Translations under genes and position numbers: made by a program | The notes under the pieces: model-generated | The model's input: only the letters and a program-made list of their open reading frames with translations | The model's database searches: none | What the model was told of the DNA's origin: nothing | Source: Marsupella aquatica | Taxonomy: Eukaryota > Marchantiophyta | Reading direction: 5' to 3' | Assembly (NCBI GenBank): GCA_973895155.1 | Contig: OZ316893.1 | Coordinates: 16,182,001 to 16,246,000, forward strand | Length of the DNA stretch: 64,000 nt | Part shown: piece after piece, positions 54,673-63,910 of the stretch | Layout of the letters: each line of letters opens with the position of its first letter | Position numbering within the stretch: position 1 is the stretch's first letter

Positions 54673-55707
54673 ATGAGTGATTCGGAGGAGTTTTTCGAAG
54701 ACGTGGAACTTGAAGCACGAGGATCACCACGGAGGTTTCAGGGGCAGAGAGAGGAGCAGGAGGAAGAGCACGTGACACCGATACCATCACCGGTGCGGCG
54801 TGTGGTGGAGGAAGCAGTACTACTACCGGAGCTCACGGTAAAGAAGAAGATGGGGACTTTCAAGCTTGGGGGACCCAAGTATGAAGTGACAAAGTATGAT
54901 GGGCGCTCTGACTACTTGCTATGGGAGAAGCAGGTGAAGGGAGTGCTTTATGCGTCAGGGATGGGCCAACTGCTGAGCCCTCGTGAAGACGATGTTGATG
55001 AGAAACAATGGGACCGCATGCAGGAGCAGGGAGTGTGGTGTGTTACACTCTATCTCATGCCTCCCATCATCAAGCAGTTAGGTGCACATAAGGATTGCAT
55101 GTCCTTGTTTGCGGAATTGCAGAGCAAGTATCACCGCAAGGAGTTGTCGAACCGGCTCTACACTTCCTACAAACTGATGAGTTTCAGGATGAAGGAATCT
55201 GGTACGAAGTTGCAAGACCATGTGGATGCTTTCAACGACATGGTCGTTGACTTGGAAAACCTTGGGGAGACTTTGAATGATGAGACGAAGGCTCTGCAGC
55301 TTCTTAGTTCATTGCCTCCATCTTACCAGTCCCTATCACGAGTGTTGTTGCATCGTGATAGGGATACCATTTCATACAATGACGTGGTAAGTTCTTTGCT
55401 TAGTGATGATCTTCAGCAGAAGATGCACATCACGTCACAGCCTTCATCATCTGGTGCTACCCTCAATGTTAACCGTGGGAGGAGTATGCAGCGACCAACT
55501 GGGGACCGTAGAACCCAGTTTAGATCTAAATCCAGATCTAAGTCCAAGGGTAAATCCCCTCAGAGGAGGCAGGTGACATGTTGGAAGTGCAACCAAGTTG
55601 GACACTTCAAGCGAGACTGTAAGGGAAAGGCAGCGGAAACTTCATCGGCAAATGTGGCTAGGGCTGATGGAGAAGCTGATTTACTCAATGATGAGTATGT
55701 TTTATGA
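54673..55707 (+). CDS. gag: copia B Gag
   Basis: 344 residues from ATG 54673 to TGA 55705-55707. The acidic N-terminus (MSDSEEFFEDVELEARG) is followed by a UBN2-type Gag core with YDGRSDYLLWEKQVKGVL and LQLLSSLPPSYQSL. A basic Arg/Ser stretch and one CCHC knuckle, CWKCNQVGHFKRDC, lie at about residues 303-316. Gag would form the virus-like particle and bind the RNA. The stop occurs 28 residues after the knuckle; the protease follows in the same frame. The same TGA is present in copy A, so it predates their separation. Confidence 0.95.
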   Translation: MSDSEEFFEDVELEARGSPRRFQGQREEQEEEHVTPIPSPVRRVVEEAVLLPELTVKKKMGTFKLGGPKYEVTKYDGRSDYLLWEKQVKGVLYASGMGQLLSPREDDVDEKQWDRMQEQGVWCVTLYLMPPIIKQLGAHKDCMSLFAELQSKYHRKELSNRLYTSYKLMSFRMKESGTKLQDHVDAFNDMVVDLENLGETLNDETKALQLLSSLPPSYQSLSRVLLHRDRDTISYNDVVSSLLSDDLQQKMHITSQPSSSGATLNVNRGRSMQRPTGDRRTQFRSKSRSKSKGKSPQRRQVTCWKCNQVGHFKRDCKGKAAETSSANVARADGEADLLNDEYVL

Positions 55708-56136
55708 AGCCGGGGGTATGCCCTGTGCACGTCATCTAGGAGAGCAGATGATGTGTGGATTCTTGATTGTGCTTGCTCTTTTCATATTTGTTACATTCGT
55801 GAGTTTTTCAGTTCTTACTCTGTTTCAAACGGTTCAGTTCTGATGGGAAATGATCACTCCTGTCAAATTGAGGGAATTGGGTCTGTGAAGATTCAAATGT
55901 TTGATGGCGCTGTGCGCACAGTGTCCGGAGTCAGGTATGTACCTGGCATGCGTAAGAATCTGATTTCACTCGGTGTGTTGGATTCAAATGGTCATCAATG
56001 GAGCGTTATTGATGGTGAACTTCAAGTCAGGTCGGGAGAGACAGTGATTTTGAAGGGGAGTAGACAAAAGAATTTGTATGTGTTATAGGGCAATACTGTA
56101 TGTGGAGAGGCCAATATAACCAAGTCTCACGAGGAG
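55708..56136 (+). pseudogene. pro: copia B protease region between two in-frame stops
   Basis: In the gag frame the text is SRGYALCTSSRRADDVW, then ILDCACSFHICYIREFF, then VRYVPGMRKNLISLGVL, ending at TAG 56086-56088 after LYVL. The aspartic protease signature of copia elements, normally D-S/T-G, reads DCA here and in copy A. The catalytic Asp is kept but the next two residues are changed. With stops on both sides, the domain could be made only by double readthrough. It is either dead or unusual. Confidence 0.85.
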
Positions 56137-58968
56137 ATGACTCAACTGTGGCATTCACGGCTAGGCCACATGAGTGAGAAGGGTTTGGCTATCTTACGGA
56201 AGAATGGACTCATTTCTGATTTGCAATCTTGTAAATTAGAGTTTTGTGAGCATTGCATTCTTGGAAAGCAGCATCGTCGTGCTTTTGGTGTTGGAACTCA
56301 TCGTTCCAAAGCGGTTCTTGAGTACATACATAGTGACGTGTGGGGTCCATCCCCGACTCCCTCACACTCTGGAAAGTTGTACTATGTATCATTTATTGAT
56401 GATTACTCAAGATTTGTGTGGATTTATTTCATGACGCATAAGTCTGATGTCTTGTCCATTTTTAAGAAGTGGAAGGCCCAGGTGGAGAATCAGACTGGAA
56501 ACACGATCAAGTGTTTGGATACAAGGGTGAAGAGTCTGAGGTCAGACAACGGCGGGGAGTACACTTCAATGGAATTTGAAGAGTACTGTTCAGAACAGGG
56601 GATAACTCGCCATCTCACCACAGTTTATACTCCGCAGCAGAATGGTGTCGCTGAGAGGCTCAATCGGACACTGTTGGAGCGGTCACGGAGTATGTTGAGC
56701 CAATCAGGTTTACCACAAGAATTTTGGGCAGAAGCTGTCAATACCGCAGCTTATTTGGTAAATCTTTCTCCTTCTAGTGCTATCAATTTCAAAACGCCAT
56801 TTGAGATGCGCTATAAGCGGCAAGCAGACTATCATGGCTTGGTAATTTTTGGAAGTGATGCATATGCTCTCACACCAAAGCAAAATAGGACCAAGTTGGA
56901 TCCTACCTCCAGGAAATGTGTTTTTCTTGGGTACCAGAGTGGTGTGAAAGCCTATAGGCTATGGGATCCTATTGCCTGTAAGCTCGTTGTCAGTAGGGAT
57001 GTTTCCTTCAATGAATCCAGATTATTGAAGGAGGGGGAGAATACTCAGGTCTCCCGTACTGACAAAGGAAAATCTCCTATCCCGGATCTCGTTGAGGGGA
57101 AGATTGGTTATGAGGTGCATGACCGGAGAGAAGGAGTTGCTCCAATTATGGAGCTGGTTCCTATGCCAGAGGAACCAGAGGAGTTTGTTGATGCTGGTGA
57201 GCAACAAGTGGATGCTGTTGAGCTTCAAATTGTACCAGCACACGCAGATCAACCAGAGTCATCGGCTAGAAGAACATCTGGTCGCACTGTACGCGCTCCA
57301 TCAAGGTATGGACAGTGGGTTGATTCATCTCAACTGCAAGAGGATGATTTTACAGTTGATGATGAGGGTGATGCGTTAATTTTGGAAGAAGGAGAACCTT
57401 CTTCATTTCATGAGGCAAGTGCTTCAAAAGAGAAGCAGAAGTGGACTGCAGCAATGCAAACGGAGATGCAGTCACTAAAGGACAACAAAACTTGGGAGCT
57501 TGTTAAGCTGCCTAAGGGTCAGCAAGTGGTGGACAGCAAGTGGATTTACAAGCTGAAGGATAATTCCATAGGAGGTGGATCGAAGGTCTACAAGGCTAGA
57601 TTGGTAGCAAAGGGATTCACACAAGAGAAAGGTGTGGATTACAATGAGGTCTTCTCACCAGTTGCTAAGTACTCTATAATTCGACTATTGTGTGTACTTG
57701 TTGTAATGTTTGGTCTGCTCCTAGATCAGATGGATGTTGTCACAGCTTTCCTCTATGGCACATTGGAAGAGGTGATCTTCATGAGACAACCGCTAGGTTT
57801 TGTGAAGAGAGGACAGGAGGAATTGGTTTGCAGATTGCTGAAATCCTTGTATGGGTTGAAGCAGTCACCAAGACAGTGGAACAAGCGGTTTGACGATTGG
57901 ATTCGGTCACAAGGTTTTCACAGAAGTGTATTTGACCCTTGTGTGTATTTGAAACCGGTGAAGAATGTTGTCTTTGGGTTCATTATTTTAGTACTTTATG
58001 TGGATGACATGCTAATTGCAGCCAAGGATAGGTCTGAGATTGTTAAGCTCAAGGCACTGCTTAGTGCAGAGTTTAAGATGAAGGACTTAGGGCCAGCTAA
58101 GAGGATTTTGGGTATGGAGATCACTAGGGACTTGGAGGCTGGCAAGCTATGGTTGACGCAGAGCAGTTATGCGAGGAAGGTAATTGCAAGGTTCAACATG
58201 GAGAATAGCAAGCCAGTAAGTACCCCGTTGGCTCCACACTTCAAGTTATCATCAGCGTTCTGTCCTACGGATGACACAGAGAAGGGGTTGATGTCAAAGG
58301 TTCCATATGACAAGGCAGTGGGGAGTCTCATGTATTTGATGACTTGCACTAGACCTGATCTTGCCATGGCTATGGGCAAGGTGAGCAGGTACATGTCGAA
58401 TCCAGGGAAGGTACACTGGGAAGCAGTGAAGTGGATTATCAGGTACTTGAAGGGTACCGTGGATCATGGTCTTTTATTTGATGCGAATGCAAAGAATGCT
58501 AGATCATTGATTGGCTATGTAGATTCTGACTATGGACAAGATTTGGACCGAAGGAGATCAACAACAGGATACGTGTTCACACTTGGCGGTGGATGCATAA
58601 GTTGGAGGTCTACTTTGCAGAAGTGTATTGCTCAGTCTACTACAGAAGCGGAGTATGTTGCAGCTGCGGAAGCGATTTGGTTGGATAGACTTATCACTGA
58701 AATGGGATTGCCACAGGGGAATGTGAAGCTCCATTGTGATAGTCAAAGTGCGCTCCACCTTGCTGTGAACCAGGTGATGGACAGCAGAGTGAAGCACATT
58801 GACGTCAGGTACCATTTTATCAGGCAGGCTGTGTCTGATAATTTGTTTGAGCTAGTCAAGATTGATGGTAAACTCAACCCGGCTGACGCATTTACCAAAG
58901 TGATTCCTTTGGAGAGTTTCTCTAGACACCGTGACGTATTGCAGGTTTTGCAATTGCATCACAAGTAG
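56137..58968 (+). CDS. pol: copia B integrase, reverse transcriptase and RNase H
   Basis: The open stretch after TAG 56086-56088 has 943 residues counted from the Met at 56137. Integrase zinc ligands are H6, H11, C37 and C40; the core has D67, D137 and E173, with D,D-35-E spacing. RT has ARLVAKGFTQEKGVDYNEVF, QMDVVTAFLYGTLEE, LYGLKQSPRQW and the catalytic YVDD at 57997-58008. RNase H has YVDSDYGQDLDRRRSTTGY and HCDSQSALHLA. Near 58668 it lacks four residues (an AAKE repeat unit) that copy A keeps, which may affect RNase H. The domain order integrase before RT is diagnostic of Ty1/copia. It lacks its own initiation signal upstream. Confidence 0.96.
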   Translation: MTQLWHSRLGHMSEKGLAILRKNGLISDLQSCKLEFCEHCILGKQHRRAFGVGTHRSKAVLEYIHSDVWGPSPTPSHSGKLYYVSFIDDYSRFVWIYFMTHKSDVLSIFKKWKAQVENQTGNTIKCLDTRVKSLRSDNGGEYTSMEFEEYCSEQGITRHLTTVYTPQQNGVAERLNRTLLERSRSMLSQSGLPQEFWAEAVNTAAYLVNLSPSSAINFKTPFEMRYKRQADYHGLVIFGSDAYALTPKQNRTKLDPTSRKCVFLGYQSGVKAYRLWDPIACKLVVSRDVSFNESRLLKEGENTQVSRTDKGKSPIPDLVEGKIGYEVHDRREGVAPIMELVPMPEEPEEFVDAGEQQVDAVELQIVPAHADQPESSARRTSGRTVRAPSRYGQWVDSSQLQEDDFTVDDEGDALILEEGEPSSFHEASASKEKQKWTAAMQTEMQSLKDNKTWELVKLPKGQQVVDSKWIYKLKDNSIGGGSKVYKARLVAKGFTQEKGVDYNEVFSPVAKYSIIRLLCVLVVMFGLLLDQMDVVTAFLYGTLEEVIFMRQPLGFVKRGQEELVCRLLKSLYGLKQSPRQWNKRFDDWIRSQGFHRSVFDPCVYLKPVKNVVFGFIILVLYVDDMLIAAKDRSEIVKLKALLSAEFKMKDLGPAKRILGMEITRDLEAGKLWLTQSSYARKVIARFNMENSKPVSTPLAPHFKLSSAFCPTDDTEKGLMSKVPYDKAVGSLMYLMTCTRPDLAMAMGKVSRYMSNPGKVHWEAVKWIIRYLKGTVDHGLLFDANAKNARSLIGYVDSDYGQDLDRRRSTTGYVFTLGGGCISWRSTLQKCIAQSTTEAEYVAAAEAIWLDRLITEMGLPQGNVKLHCDSQSALHLAVNQVMDSRVKHIDVRYHFIRQAVSDNLFELVKIDGKLNPADAFTKVIPLESFSRHRDVLQVLQLHHK

Positions 58969-59148
58969 AGTTTTCTTAAACATTCATTGTAATTACTGAT
59001 ATATGCTCTTCCTCATTCCTATGTATTAGGCTACGGCTTAGTTCTGGTTTGCTCTAGTTAGAGAGGGAAACCGGTTTGGTTTTTGTCCAGAACTTCCCGC
59101 TGAGGGATCATATACATTGGCAGTATTACTCTCCCCTAGACCAGAGTC

Positions 59149-59158
59149 AAGGGGAAGA
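59149..59158 (+). promoter_or_regulatory. polypurine tract of copia B
   Basis: aaggggaaga directly precedes the 3' LTR, as in copy A. Confidence 0.8.
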
Positions 59159-59159
59159 T

Positions 59160-59580
59160 TGTTGGGTATTTACTCTTACGTCTAGGTTAGGTATGACGTG
59201 GTTGGTACAACAACGTGGGTTGGTACAACTACGTGGTTAGGTACAACTACGTGATTAGGTACAACTATGTGGTTAGGTACAACTACGTAATTAGGTACAA
59301 CTATGTGGTTAGGTACAACTAAGTTGCACACTATATCATAAGAGGCATGTGTGCTTGGAGAGGTAGAACCAAGGCTCATTGTTATGGAGCCACTTGAGAG
59401 ATAGGGAGAGCTTACACTGTGGAGACTCGGTATAGCCGACGGGCTTAGAGTTCAGTAAAGCTCTCTTGTGTGTTCCCGTGGACGTAGCCTCAAGGAGGTG
59501 AACCACGTATCTCTTGTGTCGACTATTGTGCGTTGGATGGTTCATGGGCTTGCCGTTGCGATCGTCGTCTATGCTCAACA
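59160..59580 (+). repeat. 3' LTR of copia B (421 bp)
   Basis: Appears identical to the 5' LTR at 53546-53966. Followed by the target duplication gtcgg. Confidence 0.97.
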
Positions 59581-59585
59581 GTCGG

Positions 59586-60470
59586 TACCCAATGTGGATA
59601 CATCGTCGGGCTCCCTGGAAGAAAAAGAGGCGGGAAAGAAGCAGGTGTACGCACACTCGGGAGGCACGGTACCCTATGCTGCAGGGCGAGGCGAGGCGAG
59701 GCTGAGGCGAGGTGACAACTTAATGGCTCGGGCCCTGCATAGGGCTTCGTGCCCCACTATGAGCTCCCCCTATCCCCCTTTTGGGCCTTGTGCCCTGGCA
59801 GCGAGTGACTCCCGAGAGAGGAGTCGCGAGTACTCCCCCCCCTCTTTAAAGTTGAATTAAGGGCTTCGTGCCCTGCAGGAGAACTCCCGTGTGAGGGAGT
59901 TCGAATTGAACTCCCCTCCTCCTTGCACACTCGCTCCCCCTCCTTCCTGCTTTGGCTTGTACTTGGCTCCCCCTGCCCCTGCTTTAATGTTGCTTAGGGC
60001 CTCGTGCCCTCTCCTGCGCTCCTGCCTCCTGCCCTGATTCCCCCTATCCCTGCTTTAATTACTCCATAGGGCCTCGTGCCCTCCGTCCCCCCTCGCTTGC
60101 TTGTGGCAGGGCGACGAAAAGGAAGGGAGTCGATCCCCCTCCCCTTGTGGCAGAAAAGAAAGGAAGAAAAGGGGCGTTGCGAGGGGGAGAAACGGGCGCG
60201 CGGCCCTATGCACTTGGGAGGTAATCGCGGGGTGGCCGAGGCTGCCAGGAGGTGGTCGCGCGGTGGTCGAGGCAGCCGGGAAGTAGTCGCGCAACGGCCG
60301 GCAAACACCGAAAGAAAAATGGCCCAAATAAGCACCGAAAAATGCCAAAAGTGGTGGATGAGTCGTGCAGTCAGCAGTCGGCAGCCATAGTCGAGTTGCG
60401 GCCGACAAGAAATATCCGGGCCCCTTGTTATGTGTATACACTTAAGTATACACATAACATCACAATAAAC
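59586..60470 (-). repeat. probable outer LTR part of gypsy C, GC-rich with hairpin repeats
   Basis: This sequence was joined to 53540 before copia B inserted. It contains five copies of GGGCYTYGTGCCC (59742, 59783, 59861, 59997, 60069), each a GGGC-GCCC stem. The last two lie in a 72-bp tandem unit with ctgctttaat. It ends with the palindromic ttatgtgtatacacttaag and its complement at 60428-60462, which would give a TG-start and CA-end of an LTR on the minus strand. No matching second LTR is in the window, so the LTR call is an inference. Confidence 0.4.
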
Positions 60471-61767
60471 CCATAACTTTTAACTCGTCACTCCGATGTC
60501 CGTCGAAGAAATTGCAATGGCTTCACCAGAAATTGTCGAAATCGTCATGAGCAATCTTCTTCCCGTCACCGCTAACTCGAGAGTTCTTCTTGAATAAAAG
60601 GCGTGATAGAAACAAACGTACTGAAATCGAATCGAAAACCGGCGAGATGCCAAGATCGGCCAGGAGCATCTAACGAATCACTGTGTGAATTCCGTGTACG
60701 GAACCGACGAGCAGCCTCTGAAAAACTCTGTCTCACAGCGATTCAAGAAGAACTGAAGAACGGCAAAGAAAAACATGCCCTAAGTAGGACCGGGTCCAGG
60801 CGTCACACTAACAAACCCCTTTTGCTTCAAGAACAGCCCAGACTCGCTACAAGAACATGACACTAACTCAAGTAGTACATTAGCCCTAACCATACCTAGC
60901 GGGCATGCGAGGGACATGCCGATGTGCACAAGCGGCACTGTCCCTCGGCATGACAAGACATTGATAAATTAAACATAACCTTGCTATAACTGCTCTCTAG
61001 GTTTCTATCATAAATCTAAGTTTGAGAAGTGTCTATGCTCACAAAACCCAAGATAAGTTTTGGATTGTGTGTATAGTAGTGTATCATTAAAATGCCGGCT
61101 ACATGTTTTCTTCTTCAACGATGCGCAATTCCAAAGGAAAACTAATGCACATTCAGTATACCACAATGGTACTTCAAATCTGTGAATTAAGAATGTTGCT
61201 ACTTCTTAACATATAGATTTCTCTTTCTTGATTACATGCAATACTTATCTTCCAAAGATAAGTCCTTCATGTAAAATACAGAAATTGACAACAAATATTG
61301 TAGTTTGAATTAGGCACCAACCAACGGATCTTCCAATACAAATAACAAGTTATATTTTTATAGGTTTTACTTCTTACGGCAATTGCAACATGCATTACCA
61401 TACAAAGGAGGGGTAGACTCCTAGCACAAGCAATAAAATTTCAAGATATACAAATATTCCTTGCAAAAATTGCATTACAAGTACAAGGGACAAACTCCAA
61501 GATGAGGAGATGCAAATAACTATCCACACTGTCTCAAAATGAGACTGGTATCACAATAAGTACATAAAATTGCCCACTGACTAAGGAGAATGAAGAGACA
61601 TGCCTCTTCATTTCCTAAGTCTAAACTAAGTGAAATAAAAGTCAACTTTGACTAAGGAGTAGTCAAGTAGTCAAAACTAGAATAAGCTAAGTAAAAAGTC
61701 TATAAGATAAAGTACTAATCTCATAGTATAATAGGAGAGGGGTCAACTACAAATAAAGTAAGACGAG
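60471..61767. other. no supported gene
   Basis: Short frames only; AT-rich after 60950. A small inverted motif (gagggacatgccga, then tccctcggcatg) lies at 60908-60953. Confidence 0.4.
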
Positions 61768-63350
61768 CTACAAAACCAAGGCTATCTTTCCTTTAGCCTT
61801 CTGTCCCTTCAGATACTGTCGACAAAAAAGGTCCTCACGATAATGAATAAGTTGTGGCTCACTGGTCTTTCGGATGGGATGTTCATCTGGTCCGATCCAA
61901 ACAAAGTAATCTGATGGCCATGGAATGTCTGGGGTTGAAAGAGGGAAAGGTGCAATGACCTTTTTACAATGATAAACCCAACTCCACAAGTCAAGAGTCT
62001 CAATCTCTGGCAGTCGCAGCTTGTTGATAGGAAGCCACAAAATACCACGAGAAACCGGAACTGTGTCGTAGGTATGTGGAAAAGGAAAAGACTCACGTCC
62101 AAACATAGGTGGAGGTAAGGGAGGTGCAAGAGGAATGCGTGCGTCAATGAGTGACGTGATCATCCTAGCAAACTTGGAGGGAAAAACAAAAAATGGTTCA
62201 ATATCGGCAACAAAAGAGACAATAGGAGGCTGAGACACCAAAGGTGTAGGAGCTATAAATGGTACATTGGGAGGCTCTACAGTCTGAGGCTCAGGCTCAG
62301 TCTCAGGAATAGGCTCTGGGGTGGGTTCATTTTCTTCCCCAGTAGGAGAAGGAAATGAAACAACAGGGAGTGGTAGGGTGGTATCCTCGATGGGGGAGAA
62401 TGGAATTGGAGTGGGTACTGGTGAAGGGGGTAAAGGCTCAAGGGTAGGAGATGAAGGGTGCTCGGGTGTAAATGTAGGAGGGATAGGTAAATCAATAATG
62501 GGAGAAGGAATGGGATCGGGTAAAGGGGGTGTAGGTGTGGATGGAAGAGGGAATGAAGGGTCAACAATAGGTATCTCCGGCTCATCCACATCCATAGGGT
62601 GGTCAGGCTATGGTGAAGGTGCAAGGGGTGAAACATGAGGTAGTGGGGTGGGACGAGACTTGAAAATCAAAGTACAAATACAATCAAGTAATTGCATGGG
62701 AGTATAACTCTTGAAAAGTCTAGTGGCCTCATCTACCAAATGCTGGTTGAAACCAGTCACACTAGCTAGTCTCTTGGCATCACCAACAAAATCAGTCCAC
62801 AATGTGTAAGAGGTGGAAGCAACAAAAGAGGGAGAAATCATCCCTGGTAGGTCTGGTGCTATCATCTGCTTCACTGGATGGGGTCTTGGTGAAGTTGTGG
62901 GCGATGGAGTCAACTCTCCTCCTCCAATTGCTCAGCTCCACCGGTAACAAGCAGCCTCTCAAAAAGTGAATGTGCGCCAAGTAGGGTGTCAAATAAGTAT
63001 CATTGGTGGTAGTCACGACAACCACCTGCTTGGCGATCACCTTTGAAAGAGCTAGGGCCCAGTTGATCTTCCTCTTGCCGGTCCATGAAGCAATGATGGA
63101 GCTGGCCAAGTAAACCATAGCCCTGGTAGGCTTGGTCGGATGAAAGATAGGTACAAGGAATCGGAGTAAATGAGCTAACTCCCGGTTCCTACACTAATCA
63201 ATCTTCCAACCAGACCTTTGGTTTCTGGTACCTCTAAAGTAGGGGACAGTCATCTTCTCCAACAGAAATCAATCTCTCTCCAACCTGGCTCAACTGGTAC
63301 ACTAGACCAGTCAAGGGCCTATTTAAGCAGATGAAAATCTCACCACCTAA
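61768..63350 (-). pseudogene. decayed repeated gene with long Pro-rich linker, unknown function
   Basis: On the minus strand coding-like text starts near 63280 (FLLEKMTVPYFRGTRNQ), passes TAG near 63196 (after GWKID) and continues as RELAHLLRFLVPIFHP, then MVYLASSIIASWTGKRKIN, then DTYLTPYLAHIHFLRG. A frame change near 62920 leads to SFVASTSYTLWTDFVGDAK and FNQHLVDEATRLFKSY. TAG 62608-62610 follows, then a Pro-rich stretch of about 130 residues. The last part reads FPSKFARMITSLIDARIPL, then LRLPEIETLDLWSWVYHC, then WPSDYFVWIGPDEHPI, ending at 61768. The tone (globular, Pro-rich, globular) resembles plant repeated proteins often annotated as transposon-associated. I cannot name the family. Two of its stops are TAG where CAG would fit. 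Confidence 0.45.
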
Positions 63351-63550
63351 AGTTCACCTAAATGTCTACTACATACTCATGCAGGGGAGTGACCCTAAAG
63401 GTTTTCTCAGGATCCAAGAACTTCTCAGCAAAGCACTATCTACTCCACAGGTCCATTTCAGCTTCTAACAGTCACTATTCTTCTTACTTGTGCCCTTAAA
63501 AGTGCCTTGCGTTCTGTTTCTAGGAGCTTCAAAGCTATATTTAGCCGTTC

Positions 63551-63910
63551 CTATTTCTTACAAGAGAGGGAGGTAGCTCCCGCCGACATCGCCGTGATGT
63601 GATCCATGCATTCAGAAATGATTTGCATCGGATCAAAAGAGCGGCAAGGTGTTAATTCGAACACTTGTACATTTCTAGCATTCCACAAGTTCCACAAAAC
63701 CTGATAAATTATGAAGGCCTGCAGTGATAGAAGAGGTGAGCGTCCCTGGAGGGTCGCAACTTGATATGATACCTTTGAAAATAGTGCATCAACATCTTCA
63801 TGCGTATGACTAACCATTAGAAAAGATATTTGAACAGTTTCAAATATTCCTCTACTCACAAACTCACTACAAAATGCTATGACAGTCTGGTTCAGTGGTA
63901 CATATTTTGG
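63551..63910 (-). pseudogene. fragment resembling the HTHEDxD (DUF7869-like) domain
   Basis: The minus-strand text runs from about 63910: PKYVPLNQTVIAFCSEFV, then GIFETVQISFLMVSHTHED, then VDALFSKVSYQVATLQ, then SECMDHITAM. The HTHEDVD core preceded by a hydrophobic strand is characteristic, as I recall it, of a eukaryotic domain of unknown function (DUF7869) that occurs in repeated, probably transposon-derived genes. The usual Gly before HTHED is Ser here. The middle part (LWNLWNARN) is less typical. The fragment has no own start and may continue from outside the window. Confidence 0.45.

Larger units (their letters stand above)
53546..59580 (+). mobile_element. Ty1/copia LTR retrotransposon, copy B (6035 bp), recent insertion
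   Basis: Two 421-bp LTRs (53546-53966 and 59160-59580) appear identical. The 5-bp target duplication gtcgg flanks the element (53541-53545 and 59581-59585). Leader, gag, protease, integrase, RT and RNase H follow the Ty1/copia order in a single frame, interrupted by TGA 55705-55707 and TAG 56086-56088. It is inserted in the 5' part of gypsy C. Compared with copy A it lacks A's private lesions, but it has a 12-bp in-frame loss in RNase H near 58668. Copies A and B share both stops. Confidence 0.98.
45823..60470 (-). mobile_element. Ty3/gypsy element C with DNA methyltransferase and PHD finger; copia B nested in its 5' part
   Basis: On the minus strand the element reads, from high to low coordinates: a probable LTR/leader (60470-59586 and, after the copia B insertion, 53540-53259), Gag, protease, C5 methyltransferase, RT, RNase H, integrase and PHD finger, ending near a G8 tract at 45823-45830 that may be the polypurine tract. 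One frame runs from 53258 to about 47720, interrupted only by TAG 50004-50006. A frameshift near 47720 and TGA 47555-47557 follow. No 3' LTR was found below 45823, so the 3' end is lost or has diverged. The boundary at 60470 rests only on a palindromic terminus and is approximate. Confidence 0.85.

Noticed and set aside
60055-60455. Overlapping minus- and plus-strand frames in the GC-rich region
   Set aside because: The region is GC-rich with hairpin repeats and all frames tend to be open; it is more likely LTR sequence than a gene.
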